This document shows positions 25,728-37,680 of a DNA stretch of 64,000 nucleotides, piece after piece. The stretch spans positions 11,938,001 through 12,002,000 of the forward strand of contig NC_073341.2 in assembly GCF_027580225.2 (NCBI RefSeq), given 5' to 3'. The notes under the pieces were generated by a model that worked only from the letters and a program-made list of their open reading frames with translations, made no database searches and was not told the origin of the DNA. Source of the DNA: Misgurnus anguillicaudatus (lineage: Eukaryota; Chordata; Actinopteri; Cypriniformes; Cobitidae). The first letter of the stretch is position 1; every line of letters begins with the position of its first letter. A program made the position numbers and the translations under genes.

Positions 25728-25920
25728 GATCATTTGTTCCAAATGAATTCTCTCTCAAATGTAAATGAATTCAACAGAAACTCACACCTGTAGCTATATG
25801 TGCCCTTTTCTCGCAATTTGATTGGCTGTTGCTCACAGGGAAGGTGTACACATGACAAGATTTCAAGGATATCAAGTTGATTTAAAGTCTTTTGTACAGT
25901 CTGTGATTTGGAATATTTAC
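25728..25920. repeat. Second copy of the unnamed repeat (empty site)
   Basis: Matches the flanks of the 23190-25484 element. The target region reads AAGGATATCAAGTTG here without insertion. Confidence 0.7.
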
Positions 25921-25926
25921 CAGTAA

Positions 25927-26541
25927 AAAAAGTTTCAGAATGCAGCGGCAAGAGTGGTCTTCAATGAGCCAAAGAGGGCACACATCACTCCTCTCTTTGT
26001 CAAGTTACACTGGCTCCCTATAGCAGCTTGCATCAAATTCAAAGATCTGCTTCTGGCCTTTAAAACCACCACTGGGTCAGCACCCCCTTACCTTTACTTG
26101 CTTATAGTTCCTTACGTACCCTCTTGATCCCTGCGCTCTATCACCGAGCGATGGCTTGTGGTGCCGTCTCAAAAAGGGAATAAAACATTAGCGAGTACCT
26201 TCTCTGGAGCTGTTGCACAACTGTGGAATGATCTGCCGGTCGCGACACGATCTGCTGACTCTGTAGCTGTCTTTAAGAATCGGCTAAAACCCATCTCTTC
26301 CGCCAACACCTCACTTCCTAATATAGGACTTACTATCTTTCTCTTTTCCTTTTTTCTTGGTCTCTATCTGTACATTCTTACCAAAAAAATAACCCATGGC
26401 TATGTATACTGTGTTAGACTTTTCCAGTGCACTTATGTATGTTCTTGTTTTACTACAATTGCTTCTACTATTTACCTTATTTTTAAGTCGCTTTGGACAA
26501 AAGCGTCTGCTAATTGACGAAATGTAAATGTAATGTAAATG
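25927..26541 (+). mobile_element. 5'-truncated L2-like LINE fragment
   Basis: The plus-strand translation has AHITPLFVKLHWLPI, an APPYLYLLIVPY-like segment and AVAQLWNDLPVATRSA, then a 3' module with TCGCTTTGGACAAAAGCGTC and an ATGTAA-type short tandem tail. This is the post-RT part of an L2 LINE. In-frame stops show it is dead. It differs from the minus-strand LINE at 597-3880 in both sequence and tail. Confidence 0.85.
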
Positions 26542-26853
26542 TTAAATCAGCTTTCTCTCTGAGTTTACCGGTATTTTGATACTGATATAATGTCTTACTG
26601 GTTAAAAAACTGAACGTCACTTTAAAAAGCTCACATAACACGCTGTTTCTGCATTTCTGATGTTAATCTGGAGTACCTATAGAGTAGTATTACATCCTTT
26701 ATATCTCTGAAGAGTCTTTAGTTTAAACAGATTTATAAAAGAAAGATTAGCTTTACAGATTCTTTCCAATAACGTACGAAAAAATGAAGAGGGAGGAGTT
26801 ATACCGCGGGAGGAGCAAGTACGAGTCATGCAACACTATACAACACTGTTTAA

Positions 26854-27516
26854 AGGACAAGTTGGGTATTTTACACTTAAAGCCCTGTTTTCAGATTGTT
26901 TATGATGAAATAAAATGGTTTTGACTGAAATTTCGACATATGCGGCTGCCTCAAGAATTTTCAGGTGTTTGTTTCACCTCCCACCTTTACAATGGGTTTA
27001 ATGGTGCACTGGAACAATCCTTCCTAAAATGCATTAAACTTTTGTTTACAAAGACGTGAAACTCACCGAGTGGTCAGGGGTGTTCACTGATATGCTCACA
27101 CAAAAATCGCTGCAAAAGATGCTTTACAACAGGTGTTTTACCATTTGTTGTAAACTTGTGGATCTATTTTTCCAAACGCCTCACGCCCGTACATTTTTCC
27201 GTTGAGAGCTCGAATAATAAATACTCCAGCCCAGTTGGTGGCGATAATCTTTTGCAGCAATTTTTGTGTGAGCATATTAGTGAACACCCCTGACGACTCC
27301 CTGAGTTTCACGTCTTTGTAAATGAAAGTTTAATGCATTTTAGGAAGGATTGTCCCAGTGCACCTATACACCCATTATAGAGGTGGGAGGTGATACAAGA
27401 AACACTTGAAAATTCTCGGGCCAGCATCATATGTCCAAATTTCAGTCAAAACCCTTCTATTTCATCATAAACAATCTGAAAACAGGGCTTTAAGTGTAAA
27501 ATACCGAACTTGTCCT
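26854..27516. mobile_element. TTAA-type long inverted-repeat MITE (663 bp)
   Basis: AGGACAAGTTGGGTATTTTA at the left and the inverse TAAAATACCGAACTTGTCCT at the right, with inverted similarity across nearly the whole element. TTAA lies on both sides (26850-26853 and 27517-27520). Confidence 0.9.
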
Positions 27517-28172
27517 TTAACTTATGATTCACTACATGTTCGTGTCATTTATATAATATGCACGCGCCTATTTCCAACATGACCCGGTTGGGACTTTTCA
27601 ATGAAATCCACTGCATCAAACACACACGCAAAACTCTGCTGCTACCCCGGATAATAAACTATATCCATTGTTTTCATAAGGCTGTATTTCTTCTCCTTAC
27701 ATCCAAAAACACACTTCTTTCGTGCCATTGTTGAGTTTTGAAATTAAACAAAGCTGTCGCGTGATGTGATATTTGCAAGTTCTAGCGTCTCCCGCTGATT
27801 GACGGGTGGGCGGGGTTTTCCGTGGAAAGTGCCCATAAAAAGAGTTGGACCTGTAATCGAAAAAAACTTTCAGAAACTTGTACGAACCCTGGCGAAGTGC
27901 ATTCGGCACAGAAATACTCTAATAAGCAAACTGCTTTTTGACACTTTGTCTACGTTTAGCATGAGGAAACAACTCTATAACTTATGCATGAAATACCATT
28001 GAACCACCCCTTTAAGTTGAATTACAGTAAATAGTAATTACAGTACTGAACAAAATTTTCCCATAATCCTTTGCTATTATATACATGTTTTACAGTTTTT
28101 AACTGTAAATATTACAGATATTACAAAGATCTGTTACAATGTATATGTGATATAACAAGAATGCACATATAG

Positions 28173-29410
28173 GGCTCTATGTTAAAAGCGCAAAGTGAAG
28201 CGCAGTGTGAAGCGCAAAGCGCAAGTGACATTGTGGGCGGATCTTGGGCGCTGTTGCTATTTCCCGGCGGGAGAAATAACTCTGGCGCCAGGCGCAAATC
28301 AATATAGGGTTGGTCTGAAGTAGGTTCATTATTCATAGGTGTGGTTTGGGTGTAACGTCAAATAAACCAATCAGAACATCATCCAACATTCCCAAGTGCG
28401 CAAGTTCCATGGCGGGTTGCTATTATTATGACGGATTTAACAGGCGCACGCCAGGAGCGGTTCACAGCAGAGTAGACCGAAATTCTTGTAAGAGCAGTCA
28501 AAGACAGAGAAGTTGTTTTGTATAGGGATGGGAGAAACCCGCCCAAATCAGCGTCGGTTAAACAGGCGTGAGAGGAAATAGCCACAATTGTCTCATCAGC
28601 TGGCACCCCCATCGTTGCGCCAAGCGCTACAATGATATCAGGAGACGGGGGAATCCCAAGCTTGCCAGCATAAATCGGGCACGCCATGTAACGGGAGGTG
28701 GATCTGCCTCTACACATGACCTGACGCCAGCTGAAGACATCGCTGCGTCCACTCTCACCGCTGAAAGTGTTGAAGGGTTTGGGGGCTTTGAAATTGGCAC
28801 CCAAGAAACGCAAGCAGTCCAACCCCAAAGTACACTTACAAATCAAGTTCACATACATTAAGGTTTCTTATGGAAACATTTTAATTATTATTTATTTACA
28901 TAAAATAAACGTAATACAGCCACACAACAAACTTATGAAAATATTTTAATCCTTATTTGCATGAGAATTTTTTAACGCAGCCACACAATAAATAAAAACT
29001 ATCACCACAATGATTTCCCTTATCTCATGTGTTAATATTTTTTATTGTAACAATTTATGATTTGCAAAATTAACTGTTGCGTCTGTGTAGATTAGATAAG
29101 CAAAGTGTGTGCGCGTTGTGCACGCTATAGGTTATGGTCAAGCATGCGCCCTTAAAATAGCATAATGAACCACGCGCAACGCGTGGTCAGTGGCGCAATT
29201 GTTTTTTGAAACTGCGAAATAGCATCAGGGATGGTTTGCACCGGAACACGCCTCCTTTTTTGCGATGAACCGCCCAGGGAGCGCAAGTTCATTCCCTAGT
29301 TTGCCGACATGCGTCTGTGGAGGGAAAAACCTCGCTGTGCGCCGGTGCAAAATACGAATGATACATGTGTCACTGACAAAGTCAATTGCGCTGGGTGGAA
29401 GATAGGGCCC
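28173..29410 (+). mobile_element. PIF/Harbinger-like element with Myb/SANT relic
   Basis: Ends GGGCTCTATGTT and GATAGGGCCC, flanked by ATA on both sides, giving a 3-bp duplication. The interior is rich in GCGCAA motifs and carries a decayed Myb/SANT-like protein (28490-28860). No DDE nuclease part is visible, so it is non-autonomous or deleted. Confidence 0.7.
28490..28860 (+). pseudogene. Myb/SANT-like (NAIF1-type) DNA-binding protein relic
   Basis: The clearest frame reads KRYNDIRRRGNPKLAS, then ATGGG-like VTGGGSAST, then LTPAEDIAASTLTAES and VEGFGGFEIG. This spacing (basic helix, GGG, LTPAE, ESVEGFGG) is that of the Myb/SANT-like proteins encoded beside Harbinger transposases and of their domesticated relatives such as NAIF1. 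The N-terminal helices fall in another frame (around 28505-28600), so at least one frameshift is present. A 159-codon open frame on the opposite strand is judged a shadow. Confidence 0.65.
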
Positions 29411-29752
29411 ATAGACTTTTTCAATTTATGTCATTATGTCATTCAGTACTGATTTGGGATTTTTGTCTGATACTGATTTCCAGTAATTACTTTTATTTAC
29501 CATTACATTTACACAAGTAAACTATTATATGCACACAAAAAATATACTTTTTTATATTCATAAAATGCTTATTTTTGTTTACAATGCCGCTCAGTCATCC
29601 CATGATTAAATAAGTGTGATACAGTAATTAGTTAAAAGCTAAAATTAAAACATTGCCACATGAGAGGAGGGCTGTCAATTGATTATTCAGCCAAGCAATA
29701 TCACACAATTATCTGGCCTGAGAAAAATGATAAGTTGACACTCAAAAAAACA

Positions 29753-29803
29753 ATATGTGTGTGTGTGTGTGTGTGTGCGTGCGTGCGTGTATGCGTGTGT
29801 TTA
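29753..29803 (+). repeat. (TG)n/(CG)-interrupted microsatellite
   Basis: A GTGT run with GCGTGCGTGCGT interruptions. Confidence 0.9.
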
Positions 29804-29838
29804 AACCATCTTTTCTTTTTGTCTATCAACAATCGCAT

Positions 29839-29970
29839 CAGAACTGGCGGCCAGGGACTTCTCTTCCGAGGGGCATGAATTCAAAAGGATCAAAAGGGTT
29901 TATAATTAAAGAGACGCTCACGTTCACAAAATACTGTGCCCTCTGAAAAAAGAAGTCACTGGCTGCCACT
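29839..29970. repeat. Short hAT-like MITE related to 13033-13468
   Basis: CTGGCGGCCAGGGACTTCT at the left and GAAGTCACTGGCTGCCACT at the right are inverse, and GGGTTTATNNTNAAAGAGACGC is shared with the 13033 element. I could not confirm a target duplication. Confidence 0.55.
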
Positions 29971-31129
29971 AAACTGCATGTCTCCTATATTGCCTAAATT
30001 GCCTTTTATGGAGACTGCACTGGCACTGGTTCTGTTGCTAAGATAGCAATTAATCTTAAAGCAAGATAATAAAATTAAATTTGACAGACAATTAAGATTC
30101 ATGCCACAACATGTTGACAATTAACACTAAAACAACAGCATTTCCCAATGGTGCAGTAGATGATCATTAAGAGCCTCCTAAAGCCCAAAGTACTGTAGCA
30201 TAAAACCAAACACTCCAGTCAAAACAGCAGCCAAGTGTACAATTTGTTTAAAGTTAAATGTGACAAAAGCAGTTACATCAAAGTCAAAGATCGTTGTTAA
30301 TCAAGCGTATGTTTTCTTGTTGTTTCTTGATATTATGCTTTATGTTATGTGCCACGAGAGATAAGCACTCTGTTGTGCTTTTCCTTATTTCACTTAGAGC
30401 TGGGTGGTATATCGGGTTTATATCTGTAGTTTTTTCCAATGGCAGGAATGGGACAATACCATCTATATATCGATATGGTCTGATATGAGCCTCCTTGTTT
30501 ACAACAGAAGCTCTAATGTGCACTGAGGTCAGACGAAAGCTTTCCAACCAGCTCGCATGTTGTGCAGCTGTATATTTTTAAACAGGAAGGAAAAGCCTGT
30601 ATCTTTTTTTATTGTCATCATAAGCTGTTGTGATAAAGCCGATAGTGATGAGGATTGAGGCTTTGGGATTTTCTTTGAAGGAAATACTGAAATATTTATT
30701 GTACGTATATCGGCATTCATTCCAGAAAACATCAGTATCGCACAGCCATATTTCCACTTGAATATTTTTGAACAGTACACTTTTTTATTTTAATGCGAGT
30801 TCCTGCAGCAGGGTAAATATCATGCACAATTTTTCTGTTTTTGGGGACACCATTGGCAGTTCTGGGTCACTTTGTGCCTTCGTTCTTGTTATAAACGTTA
30901 GACCACATTACAGAGGTTTTTTTTAGCTGATAATGGGACTAAGATAATGTTTCTTTTTTCAATAAATCATTGAACTTGACAGCTATGATTACCATTCATT
31001 TAAGAGACGACATGCAGATAACTCTTATTGTATAACAAAATAATCTGCGGAGTAGTTGAAGGTAACATGCTTTGACATACAGTTTTTTTATTTACTTTTT
31101 GAAGTTGCCTTAAAGCAATATACTGACTG

Positions 31130-31444
31130 GCCTTTAATCGGTATCGGCACATGCAAGCAATTTTTCCCACTATTTGACATTGACTGATTGTTTAAAAACA
31201 CTCAATGATCAGGGCAGATTAAATCAAAAGGGGCAAAAAAATTCATCAGATCTGATGTTGTGTCATTATTTTCAATTGGATGACAATGACAGCAGAATTT
31301 CAGTTTGTAGGCTCTGCACTTTTTTTTTAGGATTTCACAACATAACAATTTGAAACAAGGAGTAAAAAAGCAAAACTATCGATATATAATTCGTTATAGG
31401 TAGATATGATTGGATATCAGACATTTTGTATCTGTGCATCCCTA
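31130..31444. repeat. hAT-like fragment ending GTGCATCCCTA
   Basis: The right end GTGCATCCCTA and the interior CGGTATCGGCACA are typical of a common fish hAT MITE whose other end would be TAGGGATGCAC. The left end was not found. Confidence 0.4.
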
Positions 31445-31577
31445 CTATAAGTTGAATAACAGCAGATAGTAATTAAAGTCCCATAATCCTTTGCTATTAT
31501 AGTGTATACATGTTTTACAGTTTTTTGCTGTACATATTACAATTATTTAAATTACAAAAATCTGTTACAGTGTATGT

Positions 31578-33542
31578 CAGTCGCGTAGCTATGGTCCACC
31601 CACCTGTCAGCTAGGCCCACCCACCTGCCTATCCAGTAAAGCCTATTAGTTATCCTAAAGAGTAAATTATGTTGCATTTATCACTATACTTGACCTATAA
31701 AATAAATCTATTTTTTAAACTCTTGTTTGCTTTTATAATAAGGAATAAGTTAATTTTGTAAATAGTAGTGCAATAAATAGCGCATTTCGAACAGCCTCCT
31801 GGCCCCTCCTACACCCCACATCATAGTAATTAACACCCAGTTTAAGGCTGACACGTAAGGAATAATGAGAGCTGCGCTGCTTCATTGTCTTAGAATGAAG
31901 GTCACGAAGACCTTCGGTGAGAAGACTTTAGTACAGCTTGATGGTGCACCCTTTAACATAACCGTTGAGGTTTCTGAACCTGAGGTGTTGGTTCAGCAGC
32001 TAAAAAAAGAAAAGTCTTTGCAGATAACATTTGCGCCCATGAGCCTTCTGGTCTGAAAACGAGGTGTGTTCAGGCGCATTGTTGGTGCTTTGCTATTTTG
32101 AGGCAAATAAAATAGACTAGCCTACGCCATGACCAACTAAAACCTGCCAATGGAGAAATATTGCTTTTGTTATTTAATGAGCGCATACGCGCCTATAAAC
32201 GGCAACGCGCACTTGCGCCTATAAACGGCAACATGCATTTGCTTATCACATGGATGCGCAGCAGCACACAAACGTTTAAAATATGAAAAATCAAAGGATT
32301 AAAATGATAAAATGTTTTAAAGATTATTATTGAGTGTCTTGGACATAAATGAGGACCGATTATGAGACGTTAGAAGGCGTAAAAACCTGCTTCACCTGCA
32401 GCCTGGTAAGTAATTAAATGTTTTGCTTTAAACAAATGCAAATATTGCATTTATTTAGAATTTTTTTAATGCTACCCAAAGATTTATTATATATGATGAC
32501 TTTGTACCTGTGTATATGATGAGATGAGAACCGTTTTTATGTTATGCTTAAATTTCAAAACACCCACAGCGCTGTTCTGGTGCTGAAATTGCGTTTATAA
32601 ATTATTTATTGTTACAAATAAACTATTTTTAAAGTACAAACCTTTTCTTGCATATTTGTAAATTATTCTTTGAGATTACTGATCATGTAGGCTATCCATA
32701 CATTTACAATAATTAAAAGCCTGCTATTTTTACTTCCATGACTGAAAGAAAACGACTTTTAAAGGTTTAAATGAAGAATTTCGTTGCAAAACGAGAGAAC
32801 TCCGTTTTTTACATTTTTGTCAAATTATTATTATGTTATCATGTTATTATTTTGTTTTATAGTGCTACTTAGCTGTATTTTTTAAGTTATGAAGGTTTAA
32901 ATCAAAACAAACCAACCGCAGTTGAATCGATATTAATTGGAATGCACAACCAAAAAACAAGATTTCTTTTGCAACGAAACTTTTCAAATACCAACAAATT
33001 AAGCTACTATTTAAAGTATTTTTAAAGTAGGCCTAAAGCTTTTCTTGCATATTTGTAAACTATTCTTTGAGATAACACGGATCATCTGGGCTATCAATAC
33101 ATTTACAGCAATTAAAAGCCTGCTATTTTTACTTGAATGATCATGACTGAAAGAAAACGACTTTTAAAGGTTTTAATACCAAAGAATAACAATTTCATTA
33201 CAAATAAAAACAACGCAATTTTTTAATATCAATCTTAAACTGGTGGTCTTCTTCCTCTGCTCAGTTTTTTAGTTTACAAATTCTGCCAAAATATGGAATC
33301 GGGATGGCGCAAGGCAAGCGCAACTGGCTTGTAAAGGAGATGAGACTCTTATTGGTTTATTGCACATTGCGCTTAGATTGTTAAAATAGGGCCCATACAG
33401 GCTTTTGTTCTTATTAAACGGTGATATATTGAAATTGATGTAGTTGTGTGTTTGTATATTTTGATAACAGATGCTTTTTTGGTTAAGGCCCACCTGATTT
33501 TCTCTGGGCTCACCCACATTGTGAATCCTGGCTACGCTAGTG
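31578..33542 (+). mobile_element. Composite hAT element, copy 1 (1965 bp, intact)
   Basis: Ends CAGTCGCGTAGCTA and the inverse GGCTACGCTAGTG, with the perfect 8-bp duplication GTGTATGT (31570-31577 and 33543-33550). The interior from about 32029 to 33394 is a reversed, truncated piece of the GGGCCCTATTTTAA Harbinger-like family. It has no transposase. Copy 2 (45792-53954) has the same interior, so the fragment moved with the hAT ends. This copy preserves the empty sites for two insertions in copy 2: near 32537 for the LTR element and near 32947 for a hAT MITE. Confidence 0.95.
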
Positions 33543-33830
33543 GTGTATGTGTTCCTGACATTGGGATGTCTTAAAAATGAGCAAATAAAATATTTCAAAT
33601 CAATATTTAATATCCCTATAATGTACAGGTAGTAAGTTGTGATCGCGAAATAAGACCCTTCAGTGTGATACACATAGTCACATATTCATAATCCCACAAG
33701 TAATTTATCACTTTAAAAATTCAATGTTGCAATTAATTTTAAATTTTATTCAAAAGTTCAAAGTTAAATAAACTTTCTTGATTAGTGAGGAGTTGCTATA
33801 AATGATAAAAATTAAGTTGTAATAACTTAA

Positions 33831-33991
33831 AGGAACACGCCAACTTTTTGGGACTTTAGCGTATTCACCGTATTCACCAGAGTTAGATAAGTCCATACAT
33901 ACTGTACCCTTTTCATCTCTGTGCGTTATTTTGTCACTTATTGGGAGCAGCATGAACACCCACAGACCAGACATCCATGGTTCACGGGCCG
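33831..33991. repeat. TTAA-type element, left part only
   Basis: TTAA then AGGAACACGCCAAC. It breaks off where the Harbinger-like copy begins. Confidence 0.5.
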
Positions 33992-35137
33992 CATTGTCTA
34001 AAAGCATACGGCGCACTGTCTAAATGGGCGTGTCCGATGCCATTTTGCTAATTTAACAACGGGAAAAATGGTTTGTGTCAGTCGAAAAGGATTGTATCCA
34101 TTCTAGTAATGAGTAATGGGTGTGTTTTGGGCGTAACGTGCAATAAACCAAGGAGAGTCTTATCTCTCATCCCCTTAAAAAGCAGTTGCGCTGGCGCTAT
34201 GTCTAATCCCTATTTAGATGACGGACTTTGTAAACTGAAAAACTAAGCGGAGGAAGAAGACCACCAGTTTAAGAATAATGTAAAAAAAAATTGTATTGTT
34301 TTCATTTTTATTGAAAATTTTAAGTTTTTGGATTACAAATTTTAAAAGCCATTTTCTTTCAGTCATAGAAGTAAAAATAGCAGGCTTTTAATTGCTGTAA
34401 ATGTATTGATATCCTAAATAATCATTGTAATCTCATAAAATAATTTGCAAATATGCAAGAAAAGGTACTATAAAAATACTTTATTTGTAACACAGAAAGT
34501 TTCAGCACTGGGACAGCGCCATATGGGATTTTTTAAAAGCATTACTTAAAATGTTTCTCATCTCAGGATATCCACAGGTACAGAGTCATCATATACAATA
34601 TATCTGTGGGGTAGCTTTAAAAAAAAAAATTAAAAATAGATGCATTTGTTTAAAGCACAGCATTTATTTACTTACCAGGCTGCAGGTGAAGCAGCTCTTT
34701 ACGCCTTCTAACGTCTCATAATCAGTCCTCATTTATGTCCAAGAGACTCAATAATAATCTTTTACATTTCAATCCTTTAATCTTTTTATATTTGAAAAGC
34801 GTTTTTGTGCTGCTGAGCATTCATATGTGATAAGCAAACCTGCGTTGTCGTCCCGTTTATATAGCGCATATATTTTTAACGCACTCTTTAAATAACAAAA
34901 AACACATTGCGTAGTCTCTTTTAGTTGACTTAAAATAGCAACGCGCCAACAATGCGCCTGAACAAACCTTGTTTTCAGACCAGAACGCTCATGGGCGCAA
35001 ACATGGGCGCAAATGCATTTGTTATTTAAACAACGTGGCGCTAAACGTGAAAATTATAATTGCGCCGGGTCGAAACTAGCAAAATACACTTGCGTCGCGC
35101 TTTTCGCTGCATTGCACCGGGTGTAAGATAGAGCCCC
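33992..35137. mobile_element. Harbinger-like element copy, left tip missing
   Basis: It lines up with 23190-25484 from CGCATTGTCTAAA onward, through AATGAGTAATGGGTGTGTTTTGG and AAAACTAAGCGGAG, to the right end GATAGAGCCC. It lacks the nested TTAA element. The first 25 or so bases of the family are absent. Confidence 0.7.
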
Positions 35138-35589
35138 ACATCACATGTCTCATTCAAGAGGGGAAAAACTTTGCAGTACAAAGTGAATAAAATTACCAAA
35201 ATAACCAACATAAACAACTGTTTTAAATCAGAATTAAGGCACGTTTTCGGTACTGTAGACATAGTAGTAAATCGTTACGCTAATTCGTAAAGGAACACAA
35301 ACTTCATAAGCAACACAATGTTTCATCAAAGTTAGGGTTAATGATTTGTTGAATATTTTTTTGTCATACACCTTTCACAGATGACATATATTTTAAAAAA
35401 TATATTTAAACAACTTAACATAATGATTGCTATCAGGATGTGAGGAGACTTTTAACCAGCATAACTAAAAATGTTTCTGGATCAAATCAGATACCCTGCC
35501 TTATGTATAAATGCATTTATATGTATGCATACGATTTAATTCAATCGGCTTGATGTTTCCGAATGATGTGTTTTACTAAAGATCTTTAT

Positions 35590-35603
35590 TTTTCTCTCTG
35601 CAG
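35590..35603 (+). promoter_or_regulatory. Splice acceptor for the receptor coding exon
   Basis: A pyrimidine tract TTTTTCTCTCTGCAG ends at 35603. The exon would then include about 237 bp of 5'UTR before the ATG at 35841. Y-receptor genes commonly have non-coding first exons, which supports it. The donor is not identified. Confidence 0.55.
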
Positions 35604-35840
35604 GTTTTACAGGTTCAACAGTTCTGAACCACATGAGAAAACGCTATGAGACACCTTGAGAACAAATAAAAATTGCTTTTGTGGAAAAGAATCTTATATT
35701 GGACAATCCTTTGCCTCCTCGCCTCCCTGGAGTTTAATTGCAAAACCCAGCAAGACTTCCTCAAATCAACCAACACACTTTCAAAGAGAAACTGCAGCAA
35801 GCCAGAAATAAATAACAGTCTGTTTGCTCTCAGCTGACTA

Positions 35841-36986
35841 ATGGCGATGCATAGCGCTTATCTTAACAACACCTCTAAGGCTTCACTTTGGGACGAGGAT
35901 GATTGTGCGCCATCCCTCAGCAGCACCACTTTTCTCATCGTGGCCTACAGCGCAATGCTAGCGGTGGGCTTGGTGGGCAACACTTGTTTGGTTTTGGTTA
36001 TCACACGACAGAAAGAGATGCGTAACGTGACCAACATCTTCATTGTGAACCTCTCGTGCTCTGATATCCTGGTTTGCCTCGTGTGTTTACCAGTCACCAT
36101 TATCTACACGCTGATGGATCGATGGATTTTGGGCGAAACTTTGTGCAAGGTGACGCCGTTCGTCCAGTGTACGTCTGTGACGGTTTCCATCCTCTCGATG
36201 GTTCTCATCGCCCTGGAGAGACATCAACTCATCATCCACCCGACCGGATGGAAACCAGTCGTCAGACACTCTTACCTGGCCGTAGCGCTTATCTGGATAG
36301 TGGCGAGTTTTATCTCCCTTCCTTTTCTTTCGTTTCAAATCCTCACGATATCTCCCCTGCACAACCTCAGCCTACCGTTCAACCCCTTCAGCAATCAATT
36401 CATCTGTATCGAGCAATGGCCGACGGGAGGTTATCGGCTAGTTTATACCACCTCGCTACTGCTGTTCCAATACTGCCTACCGTTGGCACTCATTGTAGTC
36501 TGTTACTTCCGAATATTCCTGCGCCTGAGTCGGCGCAAAGACATTGTTGAAAGGACCCGAGGTGAACGGCAGAAAAAGGCCAAAGGTTCGAAGCGAATCA
36601 ACGCCATGTTAGCCTCAATCGTAGCGGCGTTCACGCTGTGCTGGTTGCCGCTAAATGTCTTTAATACAGTTTTCGATTGGAACCACGAGGCAATGGCGAC
36701 GTGCCAGCATGACACTATTTTCTCAGCTTGCCACCTCACTGCCATGGCGTCGACGTGCGTTAACCCTGTGATCTACGGATTTTTGAACAATAACTTTCAG
36801 AAGGAGCTTAAATCATTGCTTTACCGATGCCGCTGCTGCGGGTCGCCCGAGAGTTACGAAAGCTTTCCTTTGTCCACTGTCAGCACAGGCGCTACAAAGG
36901 GGTCTATCCTTAGCAATGGCTCTGTTTGTATCAACACCTATCAACCACACAAGAAAAACAGTTTCGAACAGAAAGAGATTGTTTAA
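35841..36986 (+). CDS. Neuropeptide Y receptor, Y1 subfamily, Y4/Y8-like
   Basis: A 381-residue class A GPCR for NPY, PYY or PP peptides, acting at the plasma membrane through Gi/o in this family. Seven hydrophobic segments are visible. N47 and D75 are the TM1 and TM2 anchors. C102 and C189 should form the extracellular disulphide. ERH (126-128) replaces DRY, CWLP is at 267-270, and NPVIY (308-312) ends TM7. D279 in FDWNHE matches the family's ligand-binding acidic residue. Sequons lie at N9/N10 and N175; C330, C332 and C333 may be palmitoylated. PTGWKP after TM3 and the tail [10 protein letters not shown] resemble Y4 and the fish Y8 receptors, while the KRINAML and FDWNH regions resemble Y1. 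I cannot decide Y4 from Y8a or Y8b without a tree. The first ATG is used; a second follows two codons later. The coding region has no intron. Confidence 0.95.
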   Translation: MAMHSAYLNNTSKASLWDEDDCAPSLSSTTFLIVAYSAMLAVGLVGNTCLVLVITRQKEMRNVTNIFIVNLSCSDILVCLVCLPVTIIYTLMDRWILGETLCKVTPFVQCTSVTVSILSMVLIALERHQLIIHPTGWKPVVRHSYLAVALIWIVASFISLPFLSFQILTISPLHNLSLPFNPFSNQFICIEQWPTGGYRLVYTTSLLLFQYCLPLALIVVCYFRIFLRLSRRKDIVERTRGERQKKAKGSKRINAMLASIVAAFTLCWLPLNVFNTVFDWNHEAMATCQHDTIFSACHLTAMASTCVNPVIYGFLNNNFQKELKSLLYRCRCCGSPESYESFPLSTVSTGATKGSILSNGSVCINTYQPHKKNSFEQKEIV

Positions 36987-37523
36987 ACAGTGCTGAATAG
37001 ACTATAATGCAATGTATATATGACAGCAGCATCCCGCTTCAAAAGACTGAATCCCAATTTGGAGCAAAGAAGTCCTTAAACACATTAAAGACAAGTTTAG
37101 TCTGACCGGGCTTTGCCGAAGAGGACCAATTTCCAATTAACCTTTCTGTAAATGTATATTATTGACTTTGATGAATATTCAACTTGTTGGCCTATGTCGG
37201 TAAGTATTCTCAGTATTGATGCACAGAGTGATTCTTCATGAGATATGTTGAAATATGTACAAAGTAGTTAAAGGTCTTCTATTGTTATCTTTGTTCAGAT
37301 TAGGCCTGTGTAAAAATATGAGACATAGTGGTAGCAACAAAAATTGACTGTTGTGGTTTACTATTAAGGTACGGGCAGAACTAGCACTGTGTGTATAATA
37401 TGTAGTTTTATAATACAGTTACATTTATAATGTAGTTAACTGAACCTGGTTTGTATAAGTTTTACGTTCTTGCAACATTTCAAACTAATATGTAATGCTA
37501 TGCTACGTAATTTATGCTGAATG
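36987..37523 (+). other. Probable 3'UTR and downstream flank of the receptor gene
   Basis: Non-coding sequence after the stop. There is no clear AATAAA before 37523; the first lies at about 37799, inside a repeat, so the transcript end is uncertain. Confidence 0.4.
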
Positions 37524-37527
37524 TTAA

Positions 37528-37680
37528 AGCTGCAATCTGTAACTTTTGCCCCACAAAATTGCAGGTTGCTTTACATCACGGCCTGGTCAACTGGCGGCCC
37601 TAATTTAAAATCAGCGTGGTTACTTTAAAGGCGCCTTTCCAGTGTACATGACAAATGACATCCAAAAAACCGTAAAGGGT
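37528..37680. repeat. TTAA-type MITE, left part (AGCTGCAATCTG)
   Basis: TTAA at 37524-37527 followed by AGCTGCAATCTGTAAC, a typical fish TTAA-element start. The right end was not found. Confidence 0.45.

Noticed and set aside
28379..28858. 159-codon minus-strand ORF
   Set aside because: It is antisense to the Myb/SANT-like relic and has no recognisable domain.
31865..32056. 63-codon ORF kept in both composite hAT copies (also 46086-46277)
   Set aside because: The two copies differ by four replacement changes and one silent change in the ORF, its 3' part lies in reversed repeat sequence, and I recognise no domain. There is no sign of purifying selection.
36074..36550. 158-codon ORF in another frame of the receptor exon, and two antisense ORFs
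   Set aside because: They are frame shadows of a gene with strong 7TM motifs.
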